Shown: positions 32,366-41,200 of the stretch, piece by piece
How the letters are laid out: each line of letters opens with the position of its first letter
How positions within the stretch are numbered: position 1 is the first letter of the stretch
Assembly: GCF_016785085.1 (NCBI RefSeq)
Contig: NZ_JAENHO010000012.1
Span: 346,971-410,970 of the forward strand
Direction: 5' to 3'
Origin: Paractinoplanes lichenicola
GTDB lineage: Bacteria; Actinomycetota; Actinomycetes; Mycobacteriales; Micromonosporaceae
DNA: 64,000 nt
Position numbers and translations under genes: made by a program
The notes under the pieces: model-generated
Databases searched by the model: none
What the model was told of the DNA's origin: nothing
The model's input: the letters and a program-made list of their open reading frames with translations, nothing else

Positions 32366-35137
32366 TCATCGTCCCGCCAGGATCGCCTGGGCCTCGTGGT
32401 CCCAGATGAGCACGCCGTCGGCCAGCAGGCGTTCGGCAGTGGCGCGTTCCTCGTCGGGCAGTCCGAGCGTGCGCGCCGCCTCCAGGCGCAGGCGCAGCAG
32501 CATGGCCGGCACCCCGGGCGCGGCGAAACGGCCAGGATCGCTCAACGCGGCGTCGATCCGGGACAGGTCCGGCCCGTCCAGCAGACCGTTCAGCGCCTCG
32601 GCGAAGATCCGGATGGGCGCGGCCTCGAGCCGGTCGCCGATCAACTCGCGCGCATGGTCGCGCAACTTCGCACGGTCGCCCAGGTCCAGGTCGCACAGCG
32701 CGGCGAACAGCAACGCGCCGCCCAGAGTGAATGGATGGCCGCCCGAATGCGCAAGGTCGAGCGCTCGATCACGCAACCGGCGGGCCTCCTCGACCTCGCC
32801 GAGCCGCACCCGCACATGAGCGAGCCGCACAAGGCAGAGCACCTGCGGATCCTGCCCGTACGCGAGCAGATGCGCGGTCCGGTTCCCGGGCCGGTAGCGG
32901 GCCAGCGCCGCTGACAGATGCTCGCTCGCCCTGACGGTGTCGGCCCGCCAGGCGGCCGCCACGCCCTGCACGAAGTCGCCCTCGACGGCCAGCACGTCGT
33001 CGTCCTCGCCGAGCGCGCGCAGTTCGGCGCCGTGTCGCAGCGCCTCCTGGAACTCGCCGCGCGACAGGACGGCCATCGCCTGTGCCCGCAGCAAGGGCGC
33101 GGCGGGCGCGGGCCCGGCGATCGCGAGCGCCCGATCGAGCACGGTGCGCAGCCGCGGCGAGGCGTACCCCTCGGCCGAGCTGAGCGGCCCCGGCACCAGG
33201 GTCAGCACGGCGAGCTCGCGATCCTGCCCCCGGACGAGATCGGCCGCTCGCAGCAGCAGGCCGGCCGCCTCGGCGTCGGCGTAGACCCGCTGGGCGGCCT
33301 GCGCGGCGCGGACGAACCAGCCGGCCGCCTCGTCGCGCGCACCCGATTCGAGCAGGTGCACGGCGATCCGCCCGGCAACAGTGTCCACAGCCGGCGTTTT
33401 CTGCAGCACTTGAGCGATCAGTGCGTGATGGTGTCGCCTCAGCGCGGGCGAGAGCATCCCGTACGCAACTTCGCGCAGTTTGTCGTGGCTGAAGTCGTAC
33501 GTGTCCCCGCCGCTGGTCACCAGGATCTGCCGCCGCCACAGCTCGTCGAGCCCGGCCGCCGCGCCCTCGCCGAAGACCGCCACGGGCACCGCCGAGCCGG
33601 CCACCGCGGCTATCCCGGCCAGCTCGCGGGCGCCCACGGTGAGCTGGCGCAGCCGCGCCTCGAGCACGGCCTGCACCCGCGGGGTCGGGAACGGCTGGCG
33701 ACCGGCGCGCAACGCCTCCACCACGAACAGCGGGTTGCCGTCGGTCTCGGCGTGCAGCCGGTCGGCCTCCGCCGCGCCGAGCCGGTGACCGAGCCGTTCG
33801 GCGAGCTCGGCGCTGGCGTCCCGGTCGAGCCGGTCGAGGTGCAGGTCGGTGCGGCGGCCGAGCGCCCGCAGGCCGTCGAGCAGGGTGTGCGCCGGGTGGC
33901 CGGGATCCAGCTCGGCCACCCGGGCGGTCGCCACGATCAAGAGCGGACCAGGCGATTCCCGTACGAGGTAGTGCAGGAACTGGCAGGTCGCGGCGTCGGC
34001 GGCGGGCAGGTCGTCGGCGACGAGCAGCAGTCCGCCGGCCGGTGGGCGCAGGGCGCGGGTCAGGGCCTCGAACAGCCGGAGGCGGGCGGCCGGGTCGGGT
34101 GGGGCGGGGACGGCGTCCTGTTCGGGCAGCAGGGGCGCGAGGACGGCCGATTCGAGCCGGCCGACGCCGAGTTCGCGCAGCCAGGCGACGACCGGTGCGT
34201 ACGCGAGCACGCCTTCGGCCGGGTAGGAGCGGGCCGAGGCCGTGGTGGCGCCCTGCCGCGCGGCCCAGTGACGGAACTCCTCGGCCAGGCGGGACTTGCC
34301 GATTCCGGGTTCGCCGCTGATCAGCACCAGCCCGGCCGTCGTGGTGGCGCGCCACAGCGTCGTCAGGCGGCGGCGTTCGTCCTCGCGGGCGACGAACACG
34401 CTGCGACCGGGTTTGCTTGCGGTGACGGTCTTGGGCACCAGGGCGGCGTACAGGGAAAGGGTTTCCTCGGACGGGGTGACGCCCAGCTCGTCGCGCAGGA
34501 CGGATGCGCATTCGTGAAAGGTTCGGACGGCTCGCGCACGATCGCCCATCGCGTCGTAGAGGCGGATCAGCCGGCGGTAGGGCTCCTCGGCCAGCCGATC
34601 GAGCGCGCGATACTGCTCGGCGTAACGGATCGCGTCGACGCGTTGATCGTGGCCCCGATGTTGGTTCTCGCCCCCACCGTTTTCGAGCAGCGGCACCAAC
34701 CGCGCGAGCAGGGTGACCATCCGGCGGCGGCACTCGTCGCGCGCCTCGAGCACCCAGTCGTCGTACCAGCCCTCCAGCAGATCCCCACGATAGAGATCGG
34801 CCGCGGCGCGCAACTCTTGGACGGTTTCGCCGCCGCTGAGCGCCGCCACGTCCACATTCGCGCAATCCAAAGTGAGCGTTTGCGGCGTGGCGTGCAGGTG
34901 CTTGTCCAACTCGGGCACCGAAGCGCGCAAGGTGTGCAACACGTGCCGCAGGTTCGTGCGCGCCTGCCGCTCACTCGACCCGGGCCACAAGGCGGAAGCC
35001 AACTGCGTTTTCCCGTACGGCCTCCCGCCGCCCAACGCCAGGTAGGCCAACACGGCCTGCGCCCGCACGGAGATGAGCGCCACGGGCTCGGCCCCGACGC
35101 GCAGCTCGAACGCCCCCAACAGGCGCACCTCCAGCAC
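32366..35137 (-). CDS. AfsR-like transcriptional regulator: BTAD, AAA ATPase and TPR-like repeats
   Basis: The likely start is GTG 35137 (VLEVRLLGAFELRVG), giving 923 residues; ATG 35173 is possible. The long open frame further upstream runs through repeat DNA and is not coding. Domains: winged-helix DNA-binding (1-95), BTAD (~96-240), a P-loop ATPase with Walker A SGEPGIGKSRLAEEF near 276 and Walker B-like LLLVADD, then a long helical repeat region. This architecture matches large SARP/AfsR-type activators of secondary metabolism. Its probable targets are the FAD oxidase and NmrA-like genes directly downstream, 41 bp away. Confidence 0.88.
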   Translation of the reverse strand: MLEVRLLGAFELRVGAEPVALISVRAQAVLAYLALGGGRPYGKTQLASALWPGSSERQARTNLRHVLHTLRASVPELDKHLHATPQTLTLDCANVDVAALSGGETVQELRAAADLYRGDLLEGWYDDWVLEARDECRRRMVTLLARLVPLLENGGGENQHRGHDQRVDAIRYAEQYRALDRLAEEPYRRLIRLYDAMGDRARAVRTFHECASVLRDELGVTPSEETLSLYAALVPKTVTASKPGRSVFVAREDERRRLTTLWRATTTAGLVLISGEPGIGKSRLAEEFRHWAARQGATTASARSYPAEGVLAYAPVVAWLRELGVGRLESAVLAPLLPEQDAVPAPPDPAARLRLFEALTRALRPPAGGLLLVADDLPAADAATCQFLHYLVRESPGPLLIVATARVAELDPGHPAHTLLDGLRALGRRTDLHLDRLDRDASAELAERLGHRLGAAEADRLHAETDGNPLFVVEALRAGRQPFPTPRVQAVLEARLRQLTVGARELAGIAAVAGSAVPVAVFGEGAAAGLDELWRRQILVTSGGDTYDFSHDKLREVAYGMLSPALRRHHHALIAQVLQKTPAVDTVAGRIAVHLLESGARDEAAGWFVRAAQAAQRVYADAEAAGLLLRAADLVRGQDRELAVLTLVPGPLSSAEGYASPRLRTVLDRALAIAGPAPAAPLLRAQAMAVLSRGEFQEALRHGAELRALGEDDDVLAVEGDFVQGVAAAWRADTVRASEHLSAALARYRPGNRTAHLLAYGQDPQVLCLVRLAHVRVRLGEVEEARRLRDRALDLAHSGGHPFTLGGALLFAALCDLDLGDRAKLRDHARELIGDRLEAAPIRIFAEALNGLLDGPDLSRIDAALSDPGRFAAPGVPAMLLRLRLEAARTLGLPDEERATAERLLADGVLIWDHEAQAILAGR

Positions 35138-35788
35138 CCCACCATCCTCGCGCGGCCGGGCTCGCGACACCATGCTCCCGAGCGCGCCCCACGCCCAGCG
35201 CGCCGGAGTATGCGCGTCGTCGGGATGCAACTGCGCAACCATGCACGAGACTGCGCACTTCGCGCGAACCTGCACGACGATGCGCGAAGCTGCGCACTTC
35301 GCGCGACGATGCAAGACCGTACGTGAAGCTGCACACGTCGTGCCCCGGTGCACAACCACGCCCAACAGACGACGTGCACAACCTTGCCCGAGGCTGCGCA
35401 CATTGGGGGACGTGCACAAGCATGAGCAACACACCGGTGCACGACCATGAGCGAGGGTGCACAGATTGCGCGACCATGCGCATCGCGCGACGGTGCATGA
35501 CCAAGCGACGCGCACGCAACGTACGGAAGTGCACGACCATGCGCGGTGCACGACGGAGCACGACCAGGCAAGGCGCGCGCATTGCTCAGAAGTGGACGAC
35601 CACGCGCATCGCATGACGGAGCTTGATCAGGCGACGCGCGCGCATTGCTCAGAAGTGGACGACCACGCGCATCGCACGACGGTGCACGATCAGGCGAGGC
35701 GCGCGCGTAGCGCGGAGGTGCACGAGTGTGCGTGAGGCCGTGCACTTCGCCTGGAGGTGCACGGCCATGGGTGGAGCTGCGCGGGGGG
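35138..35788. repeat. Gene-free region with ~63-bp tandem repeat array (two half-units of ~29-34 bp)
   Basis: Between the BTAD regulator start and the AI-2E gene end, 35215-35770 consists of degenerate units built around GTGCACGACCATGCGC and TGCGCACTTCGCGCGA. A near-identical pair of 63-bp units has ATTGCTCAG at 35581 and 35644, followed each time by AGTGGACGACCACGCGCATC. Anchors alternate about 34 and 29 bp apart. Both strands stay open over long frames because the unit length is a multiple of three, but no frame has a start signal or protein-like composition. No promoter can be fixed for the regulator gene. Confidence 0.75.
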
Positions 35789-37093
35789 CTATGCCAGGGA
35801 CGTGTGGGCCGGGGGTGGCGTGTCGGGGCCCGGCTTGGGGTCGTCGGGGGTGGAGTCCTCGGTGGGGGGTTCGGTGCCTGGGGGTTGGCGGTCGGGGGTG
35901 GGTTCGCCGTCGGGGTGGTGGACCAGGTAGCGGACGGCGGTGTTGAGGACGGCCAGCAGCGGCACGGCGATCAGGCCGCCGACGATGCCGGCCAGCACCA
36001 CGCCGGCGGCGATGGCCAGGATTACGGCTAGGGGGTGCAGGGCTACGGCGCGGCCCATGATGATCGGCTGGAGTACGTGGCCCTCGAGTTGCTGGACGGC
36101 GATGACCACGCCGAGCAGGATGAGGGCCTTGACCGGGCCGACCGTGACCAGGGCGACCAGCACGGCCACGGCGCCGCTGACCGTGGCGCCGACCACGGGG
36201 ATGAAGGCGCCCAGGAAGACGAGCGCGGCCAGCGGCAGGGCGAGGGGGACGCCCAGGGCGAACAGGCCGATCCCGATGCCGATCGCGTCGACGAAGGCCA
36301 CCAGCACAGTGGCGTGAACGTACGAGACCAGTGTGTGCCACGAATAGTGCCCGGCGCGGGCGGTCGGCACCCGGGCTCCCCGCGGCAGCAGCCGGCACAG
36401 GAAACGCCAGATCTGGTCGCCGTCGCGGAGGAAGAAGAACAGGGTGAACAGGGTCAGGAAGAAGCCGGTGCCGACCTCGCCGACGGTGGTCGCGGTGGTC
36501 AGCGCGCCCGAGGTGAGGGCGCCCCGGTTCTCGGTGATCGAGCGCTGGGCCTGGTCGATGTAGTCGTTGATCTGCTGCTGGGAGATGTGCAGCGGGCCGC
36601 GGGCGAGCCAGTCCTGCACCTCGCGGACGCCGTCGCCGACCTGCGTGCTCAGCGTGCCGATCTGGGCCACGAAGGTGTTGACGATCAGGCCCAGCCCGCC
36701 GAAGACGACGATCAGCGCGGCGATCAGGACCAGCGCCGACGACAGTGAGCGGCCCATGCCCCGGGTGCGCAGCCAGGCGGCGACCGGCTGGAACATCGCG
36801 GCCAGCAGCACGGCGACGATCACCGGGATGATCACGACGTCGAGGTGGGCGATGATCCGCAGCAGGACCCAGCCGACGGCGAAGAACAGCAGGATCCGCC
36901 AGGCCCACGCGCCCGCGACCCGCACCGGGCGGGGCAGCCCGTCCTCGTCGCGGGGCGAGGCGTCGACCATCACCACCGGCGTGGCGCCGTCGGCCACGAC
37001 GTCACCGGGGAACGGCGGCGCCCCCGATCCGCCCTTGCGTGCCTGCTCGAGCCGGGCCTGGGCCCGTGCGCGCACTTCATCTATCCAGGCCAT
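35789..37093 (-). CDS. AI-2E family transporter-like membrane protein
   Basis: ATG 37093 (MAWIDEV) has AGGG six bases upstream; two in-frame upstream ATGs (37111, 37165) lack this. The 434 residues have a cytoplasmic N-terminus, two close helices (WRILLFFAVGWVLL, VVIIPVIVAVLLAAMF), a helix near 145, a long extramembrane stretch and a C-terminal block of helices including LGAFIPVVGATVSGAVAVLVAL and QQLEGHVLQPIIMG, the signature of the AI-2E exporter family (PF01594). Members export small molecules or exchange Na+/H+; the role here is unknown. The Pro/Thr/Asp-rich C-terminal tail is encoded by G-run-rich DNA. Confidence 0.88.
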   Translation of the reverse strand: MAWIDEVRARAQARLEQARKGGSGAPPFPGDVVADGATPVVMVDASPRDEDGLPRPVRVAGAWAWRILLFFAVGWVLLRIIAHLDVVIIPVIVAVLLAAMFQPVAAWLRTRGMGRSLSSALVLIAALIVVFGGLGLIVNTFVAQIGTLSTQVGDGVREVQDWLARGPLHISQQQINDYIDQAQRSITENRGALTSGALTTATTVGEVGTGFFLTLFTLFFFLRDGDQIWRFLCRLLPRGARVPTARAGHYSWHTLVSYVHATVLVAFVDAIGIGIGLFALGVPLALPLAALVFLGAFIPVVGATVSGAVAVLVALVTVGPVKALILLGVVIAVQQLEGHVLQPIIMGRAVALHPLAVILAIAAGVVLAGIVGGLIAVPLLAVLNTAVRYLVHHPDGEPTPDRQPPGTEPPTEDSTPDDPKPGPDTPPPAHTSLA

Positions 37094-37371
37094 GCCGACC
37101 CTCTTCCGCATTGATTCGACGGGAGGCGGTACCCGGGCCGCCCTAAGCGGAAACGTTCCCTTCATCGCCTTTCTCGCCTGGTGTACGAAATCGCGCGCGT
37201 ACAGGTGACCGGCTGCCTCGCATACCCCGCTTGAACAGGCTTATTCGTGTCTTTTTCATTTGCTTTTCCGGCCCCCGGAAAGGTCCGCCGGAATAGCCGA
37301 AAGCGAGCGTGCGGCGCTCATTCCTGTGTTGAGCTGTCCCGGACTTGACGAAGACCCGGAGGGGATTTGAG

Positions 37372-38106
37372 ATGCGCAAGAAATTGTCTGCCGGCGTGTG
37401 CCTGGCAGCCGGTGCCGCCCTGGCGCTCGCACCCGCGACGTCCGCGTTCGCCGCCGAACCGGACCCGGCCACCGCCGCGACCAGCTACCTGCCCGGCCCG
37501 CACGGCGGCAGCGGCGGGGAGCCGCGAATCGTCGTGGTCATCCTGGGCGACATCAAGCTTCCCGACCTGATGGGCATGCCGGGGATGCCGGGAATGCCCG
37601 CCGGCTGGCCCGCACCGGGCGGCCCGATGGGCCAGCCCCAGCTAGGCGGCCCGATGGGTCAGCCGCAACCGGGCGGCCCGATGGGTCAGCCCGCGCCCGA
37701 GCCCACCGCCACGCCGGAACCCACCACCCCGGCGCCCGCGGCCACCGAGCCGACCGCACCCACGACAGCCGCGCCAACAACCGAGCCCGCACCCACCGAG
37801 CCGGCCACCACAGAGCCCGCGCCGGCCGAGCCCACCACTGAGCCGACAACCGAGCCCACCACGGCCACCACCGAGCCGACCGCGCCCACAACCGAGCCGA
37901 CCACGGCCACCACCGAGCCGACCACGGCTACTACCGAGCCGGCCACGCCGGCGACGGAGCCGACCGCGCCCGCCGCCACCGAGCCGGCCGCGCCCGTGAC
38001 GGAGCCGACCGCGCCCGCCGCCACCGAGACCACCATCGGCATCGACCTGTCCGGCACCGCCACCACCCAGAACGGCACCGCCGGCACCCCGGGGGAAGCC
38101 TCCTGA
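37372..38106 (+). CDS. Secreted Pro/Thr/Glu-rich low-complexity protein
   Basis: 244 residues from ATG 37372, preceded by GGAGGGG. A signal peptide (MRKKLSAGVCLAAGAALALAP, cleavage near AFA-AEPD) is followed by a short globular-looking stretch (PRIVVVILGDIKLPDLMG), Met/Pro/Gly repeats of the type GGPMGQPQ, and about 120 residues of TEPT/ATTEP repeats. No LPXTG sorting signal or C-terminal membrane helix, so it is either released or held by other means. The composition suggests an extended, possibly O-glycosylated cell-surface spacer. Function unknown. Confidence 0.75.
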   Translation: MRKKLSAGVCLAAGAALALAPATSAFAAEPDPATAATSYLPGPHGGSGGEPRIVVVILGDIKLPDLMGMPGMPGMPAGWPAPGGPMGQPQLGGPMGQPQPGGPMGQPAPEPTATPEPTTPAPAATEPTAPTTAAPTTEPAPTEPATTEPAPAEPTTEPTTEPTTATTEPTAPTTEPTTATTEPTTATTEPATPATEPTAPAATEPAAPVTEPTAPAATETTIGIDLSGTATTQNGTAGTPGEAS

Positions 38107-38138
38107 TCGAGGCCGCCCGACCAAGCCACCGCACGTCA

Positions 38139-38174
38139 GAGGGCCGACGCTCCCACCCGGGAACGCCGGCCCTC
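38139..38174. terminator. Bidirectional hairpin after two convergent genes
   Basis: GAGGGCCG...CGGCCCTC arms with an inner TCCC-ACC-GGGA stem form a long hairpin with one mismatch, in the 82-bp spacer between the stop at 38106 and the stop at 38189. Confidence 0.65.
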
Positions 38175-38188
38175 CGGGTTACAGCCAG

Positions 38189-40243
38189 TTAGGCGGGAGT
38201 GCCCGTGACGACCAGGTTGCGCAGCCGCCCCCGGTTGTCGAACGAGCCGAACCCGACCCGCCCCGACGTGAAGGTCGTGTCCCGCGCCGTCATCAGCGGG
38301 TCGCTCTTCCCGTCCACGTAGACCGCGATCTCCCCCGTGGCCGGCAAGTGCTTCACCCGTACGTCATGGAACTTCTCGTCCACGATGGCCGGGTTCGCCC
38401 CTCGGGAGCGGCCGTTCCACTGGTAGTCGATCCGCTCCCGGTCGGCGTTGTTGACTTTGAAGATGCCGTTGTGGGGCAGGATCGTGTTGTCCGTCGACAG
38501 GTGCGCGTAGTAGAACTGCGTGTCCGACTGGTAGCCGAAGACGATGATCACGTCGCGGTTGGTCAGCGTGACCGGTTCGTCGAGCCGCACCTGCGCCCTG
38601 ATGTCGACCGACTTCCACACCGGGCCCGCGGTCAGCACGGCGTATTCGAAGGGCCGCCGCGGTCCGGGCCGCTCGCTGCCGGCCTCGGCCAAAATGACCT
38701 GCCCGTTGGTGAACTGCCACTTCGACGGGGTGACCGGCGCCCAGTTGGCGGCGCGCGGGGCCGGGGCTATCAGGGTGTGCCCGGCGGAGGCGGCGGCGAA
38801 CGTGCGCGTCCCCGTCACCTTCCAGATCTTGCCGTTGGCCTTGGCCAGGATGTAGAGCTCGCCCCGCGCGTCGGTGCCGAAGCGCAGGTCGACACGGTTG
38901 GGATCGCCCGGCGCGCCGGGGGCCGAGAGATCCTGCATCCGTACGGGGGTGCCTGTCGAAGTGAAGAGGTTGAGCCGGTGGATCGTGGCCGGGGCCCGCC
39001 CGCGGCGCATCTCGGACGCCTCGGTGTAGAGCACCCGCCCGTCGACGAGGTCGCCGAAGACGTATTTGCCGCGCAGCGCCGGCACGTCCTGGCCGCGGTA
39101 GACGAACCCGCCGGCCACCGCCACGCCGACGTCGGAGGTGCAGTTCCAGCCGGGCGCCGGGTTGTGGTCGTACGCCGCGACCGGGTAGGTGTAGCCGCTG
39201 TCGTCGGCGGGCAGCGGGAACAGCCGGTCGCAGGCCGTGGCCGGGGTCTTGTCGAAGACGAACGCGCCCTCGCGCTCGCTCCAGCCCATGTTGTCGCCCG
39301 CCCGCACCTCGTAGATGGCCTCGATGGCGTGCTCGCCGATGTGCCCGAGGTAGAGCTTGCCGGTGGCGCGATCCCAGCTGAACCGGTGCGGGTCGCGATA
39401 CCCGTACGAGTAGATCTCCCCGGCCGCACCGGCCTGACCCACGAAGGGGTTGGACGGCGGGATGCCGTACTTGCCGTTCGGCGAGTTCGTCCCGGCCGGG
39501 TCGATGCGCAGCAACTTACCGTGCGGAAGGGCCAGGTTCTGCGGGTCGGTGTTGTTCACGCCCTGCCCGCCGTCGCCCACGGCCAGATAGAGCTTCCCGT
39601 AATCCGCGGATCCGCGACGCGCGGTCGGGTTGAAGTTGATCTCCTGAATGCCGTGGATCTGGCCGCCGAAGCCGATCCGCAGCAGCTCGCGGTGCGTGCC
39701 GGCGAAGGTGTCGGCGGCCGGGTTCGTGGCCTTCCACTCGTTGATGACGCCGTGGAAGAGCACGTTCGTCTGGGCGTAATCGGGCACCGCGGTCGTCTGC
39801 GACGCCTGCTCGGTGTGGATCGTGTAGAAAAGGCCGTTCCGCTTGAAGTCGGGGTGGAACGCCACGTAGCCGAAGCCCTGCCCGAGCCCGCGGCCCGAGA
39901 AGAACTGCGGGGCGAAATTCGCCGCCACGTCGAGATAGACGCTGGGCACGCCGTTCTTGACGATGTAGAGGTTGCCGTTCAGATCGGGCACCGCGCGGCG
40001 GCCGGAACCGTCGGGCAGTTCCATGATGGTGTTGATCCGGGCGACCCGGTTGAGTCGCTGGTCGATCAGCGGCGGATTGGTCTCGCTCTTGGGGAACTGG
40101 GCGTATTCGGTCAGCACCAGCCCGAGCTTCGAGGTGACCGGCTCGGTCGGGATCGGGTCGTAAACGGGACCGGGATCGGCGGCATAGGCGGGTGTACCCA
40201 CCAATGTGGACACCAACGCCAGAGCTAGCAGAATGCGGCGCAT
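38189..40243 (-). CDS. Secreted PQQ-dependent sugar dehydrogenase with C-terminal LamG/DUF1080-like domain
   Basis: 684 residues. Signal peptide MRRILLALALVSTLVGTPAYA. Residues ~40-480 form a six-bladed propeller of the glucose/sorbosone dehydrogenase family: GFGYVAFHPDFKRNGLFYTIHTE, GGQIHGIQEINFNP (catalytic His), GKLYLAVGDGGQG, HGKLLRIDPAGTN, IYSYGYRDPHRFSWD, LYLGHIGEHAIEAIYEV. Members use PQQ and Ca2+ to oxidise aldose sugars outside the cell. The C-terminal ~190 residues (EYAVLTAGPVWKSVDIRAQVRL ... GRVGFGSFDNRGRLRNLVV) resemble a jelly-roll carbohydrate-binding domain. It follows the LamG protein gene by 9 bp and ends the leftward operon. No PQQ biosynthesis genes lie in the window. Confidence 0.85.
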   Translation of the reverse strand: MRRILLALALVSTLVGTPAYAADPGPVYDPIPTEPVTSKLGLVLTEYAQFPKSETNPPLIDQRLNRVARINTIMELPDGSGRRAVPDLNGNLYIVKNGVPSVYLDVAANFAPQFFSGRGLGQGFGYVAFHPDFKRNGLFYTIHTEQASQTTAVPDYAQTNVLFHGVINEWKATNPAADTFAGTHRELLRIGFGGQIHGIQEINFNPTARRGSADYGKLYLAVGDGGQGVNNTDPQNLALPHGKLLRIDPAGTNSPNGKYGIPPSNPFVGQAGAAGEIYSYGYRDPHRFSWDRATGKLYLGHIGEHAIEAIYEVRAGDNMGWSEREGAFVFDKTPATACDRLFPLPADDSGYTYPVAAYDHNPAPGWNCTSDVGVAVAGGFVYRGQDVPALRGKYVFGDLVDGRVLYTEASEMRRGRAPATIHRLNLFTSTGTPVRMQDLSAPGAPGDPNRVDLRFGTDARGELYILAKANGKIWKVTGTRTFAAASAGHTLIAPAPRAANWAPVTPSKWQFTNGQVILAEAGSERPGPRRPFEYAVLTAGPVWKSVDIRAQVRLDEPVTLTNRDVIIVFGYQSDTQFYYAHLSTDNTILPHNGIFKVNNADRERIDYQWNGRSRGANPAIVDEKFHDVRVKHLPATGEIAVYVDGKSDPLMTARDTTFTSGRVGFGSFDNRGRLRNLVVTGTPA

Positions 40244-40252
40244 GACGGGCTC

Positions 40253-41158
40253 CTAATAGAGGCGGAACTGGTTCGCGACTTCGCGCGCCGAGAGCGAGCG
40301 GTCGAGGAACATCAGCGCGTCCATCCGGCAGTCGCACGGATTGCGTTCGAGCGTGTTCTGCGGGAAGCTCCCGCCGATCTTGATGCCGCGCGGGTCGGTC
40401 GCGCTGGTGACGTGCGGACCGGGCCCGTTGATCAGCCAGGGGTCGTCGGTGCGGGTGTAGAAACCGGGTACCGGCTTGCCGTTGCGATAGAGCGCCATCG
40501 TGCCCTTGGTGAAATCGAACGTGGCGGTCAGGTGCACCCATTTGTCCTTGGGCAGCAGCGTTTTCCAGTCCTCGTTCGCGGCGAACGTCTGCGAGTTCCC
40601 GCCGTCGATCCGCCGGCCGAGCGCGACCAGCTTGAGCTCGCCGTTCACGTCGATGAGTTCCAACAGCGCCCGTACGCCGTGACCGTCGGAATCGCCGGTC
40701 AGCACGCCCGCGAGCCCGATCGCGTTGAAACCGGCGGCCGGACCCTCCATCGAGCGCTTGAACCAGCCCATGACCGTGGTGCCCTCGACGGAGCTGAACG
40801 GCCGGAGCGTACGGATGCCGCTGGCCGAGTAAATGCCGGCCTTCCAGTCGTCGTTGCCGGTGACGCCCGGGTTGATTTGCTTGGTCTGCAGAACGCGCCC
40901 ACCCCCGGGATAGGCACGGTCGGCGACCCGCATGGCGGCCCCGCCGTTGACCAGTTCGATCTCGGTGCTGGATCGGCCCTGGTCCTGTTCGAGCGCGGGG
41001 TCGCCGCGCAGCGGATGATCGAAGTCGTAGTAAGCGACCAGGTTCGGCCGCAGGGACGGATGGACGTCGCGCGGACCGTTTTCGCCGGCCGACGCGGGAG
41101 CCGCGGTGGCCGCGAGGACAGCGGCGGCAACCACGACAACTCGTCCGGTTTTTCGCAT
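40253..41158 (-). CDS. Secreted LamG (concanavalin A-like) domain protein
   Basis: 301 residues from ATG 41158 with a signal peptide (MRKTGRVVVVAAAVLAATAAPASA). The remainder is one LamG-type jelly roll: NLVAYYDFDHP, FSSVEGTTVMGWFKRS, KDKWVHLTATFDFTKGTMALYRNGKPV and final IKIGGSFPQNT ... MDALMFLDRSLSAREVANQF. Such domains bind glycans. It starts 42 bp after the livF-like stop and ends 9 bp before the sugar dehydrogenase, so it belongs to the same transcript and probably assists the dehydrogenase or captures its substrate. Confidence 0.8.
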   Translation of the reverse strand: MRKTGRVVVVAAAVLAATAAPASAGENGPRDVHPSLRPNLVAYYDFDHPLRGDPALEQDQGRSSTEIELVNGGAAMRVADRAYPGGGRVLQTKQINPGVTGNDDWKAGIYSASGIRTLRPFSSVEGTTVMGWFKRSMEGPAAGFNAIGLAGVLTGDSDGHGVRALLELIDVNGELKLVALGRRIDGGNSQTFAANEDWKTLLPKDKWVHLTATFDFTKGTMALYRNGKPVPGFYTRTDDPWLINGPGPHVTSATDPRGIKIGGSFPQNTLERNPCDCRMDALMFLDRSLSAREVANQFRLY

Positions 41159-41200
41159 GGAACACCTCTCATCGCACAGGTGACAGGTGACGGGGCCGCC

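Noticed and set aside
35138..35614. N-terminal extension of the BTAD regulator
   Set aside because: The extension translates repeat DNA into Cys/Arg/Trp-rich sequence without start signals; the conserved winged-helix start is at 35137.
35649..36908. 419-residue minus-strand open frame
   Set aside because: It overlaps the AI-2E family gene in another frame and runs into the repeat array; no domain is recognisable.
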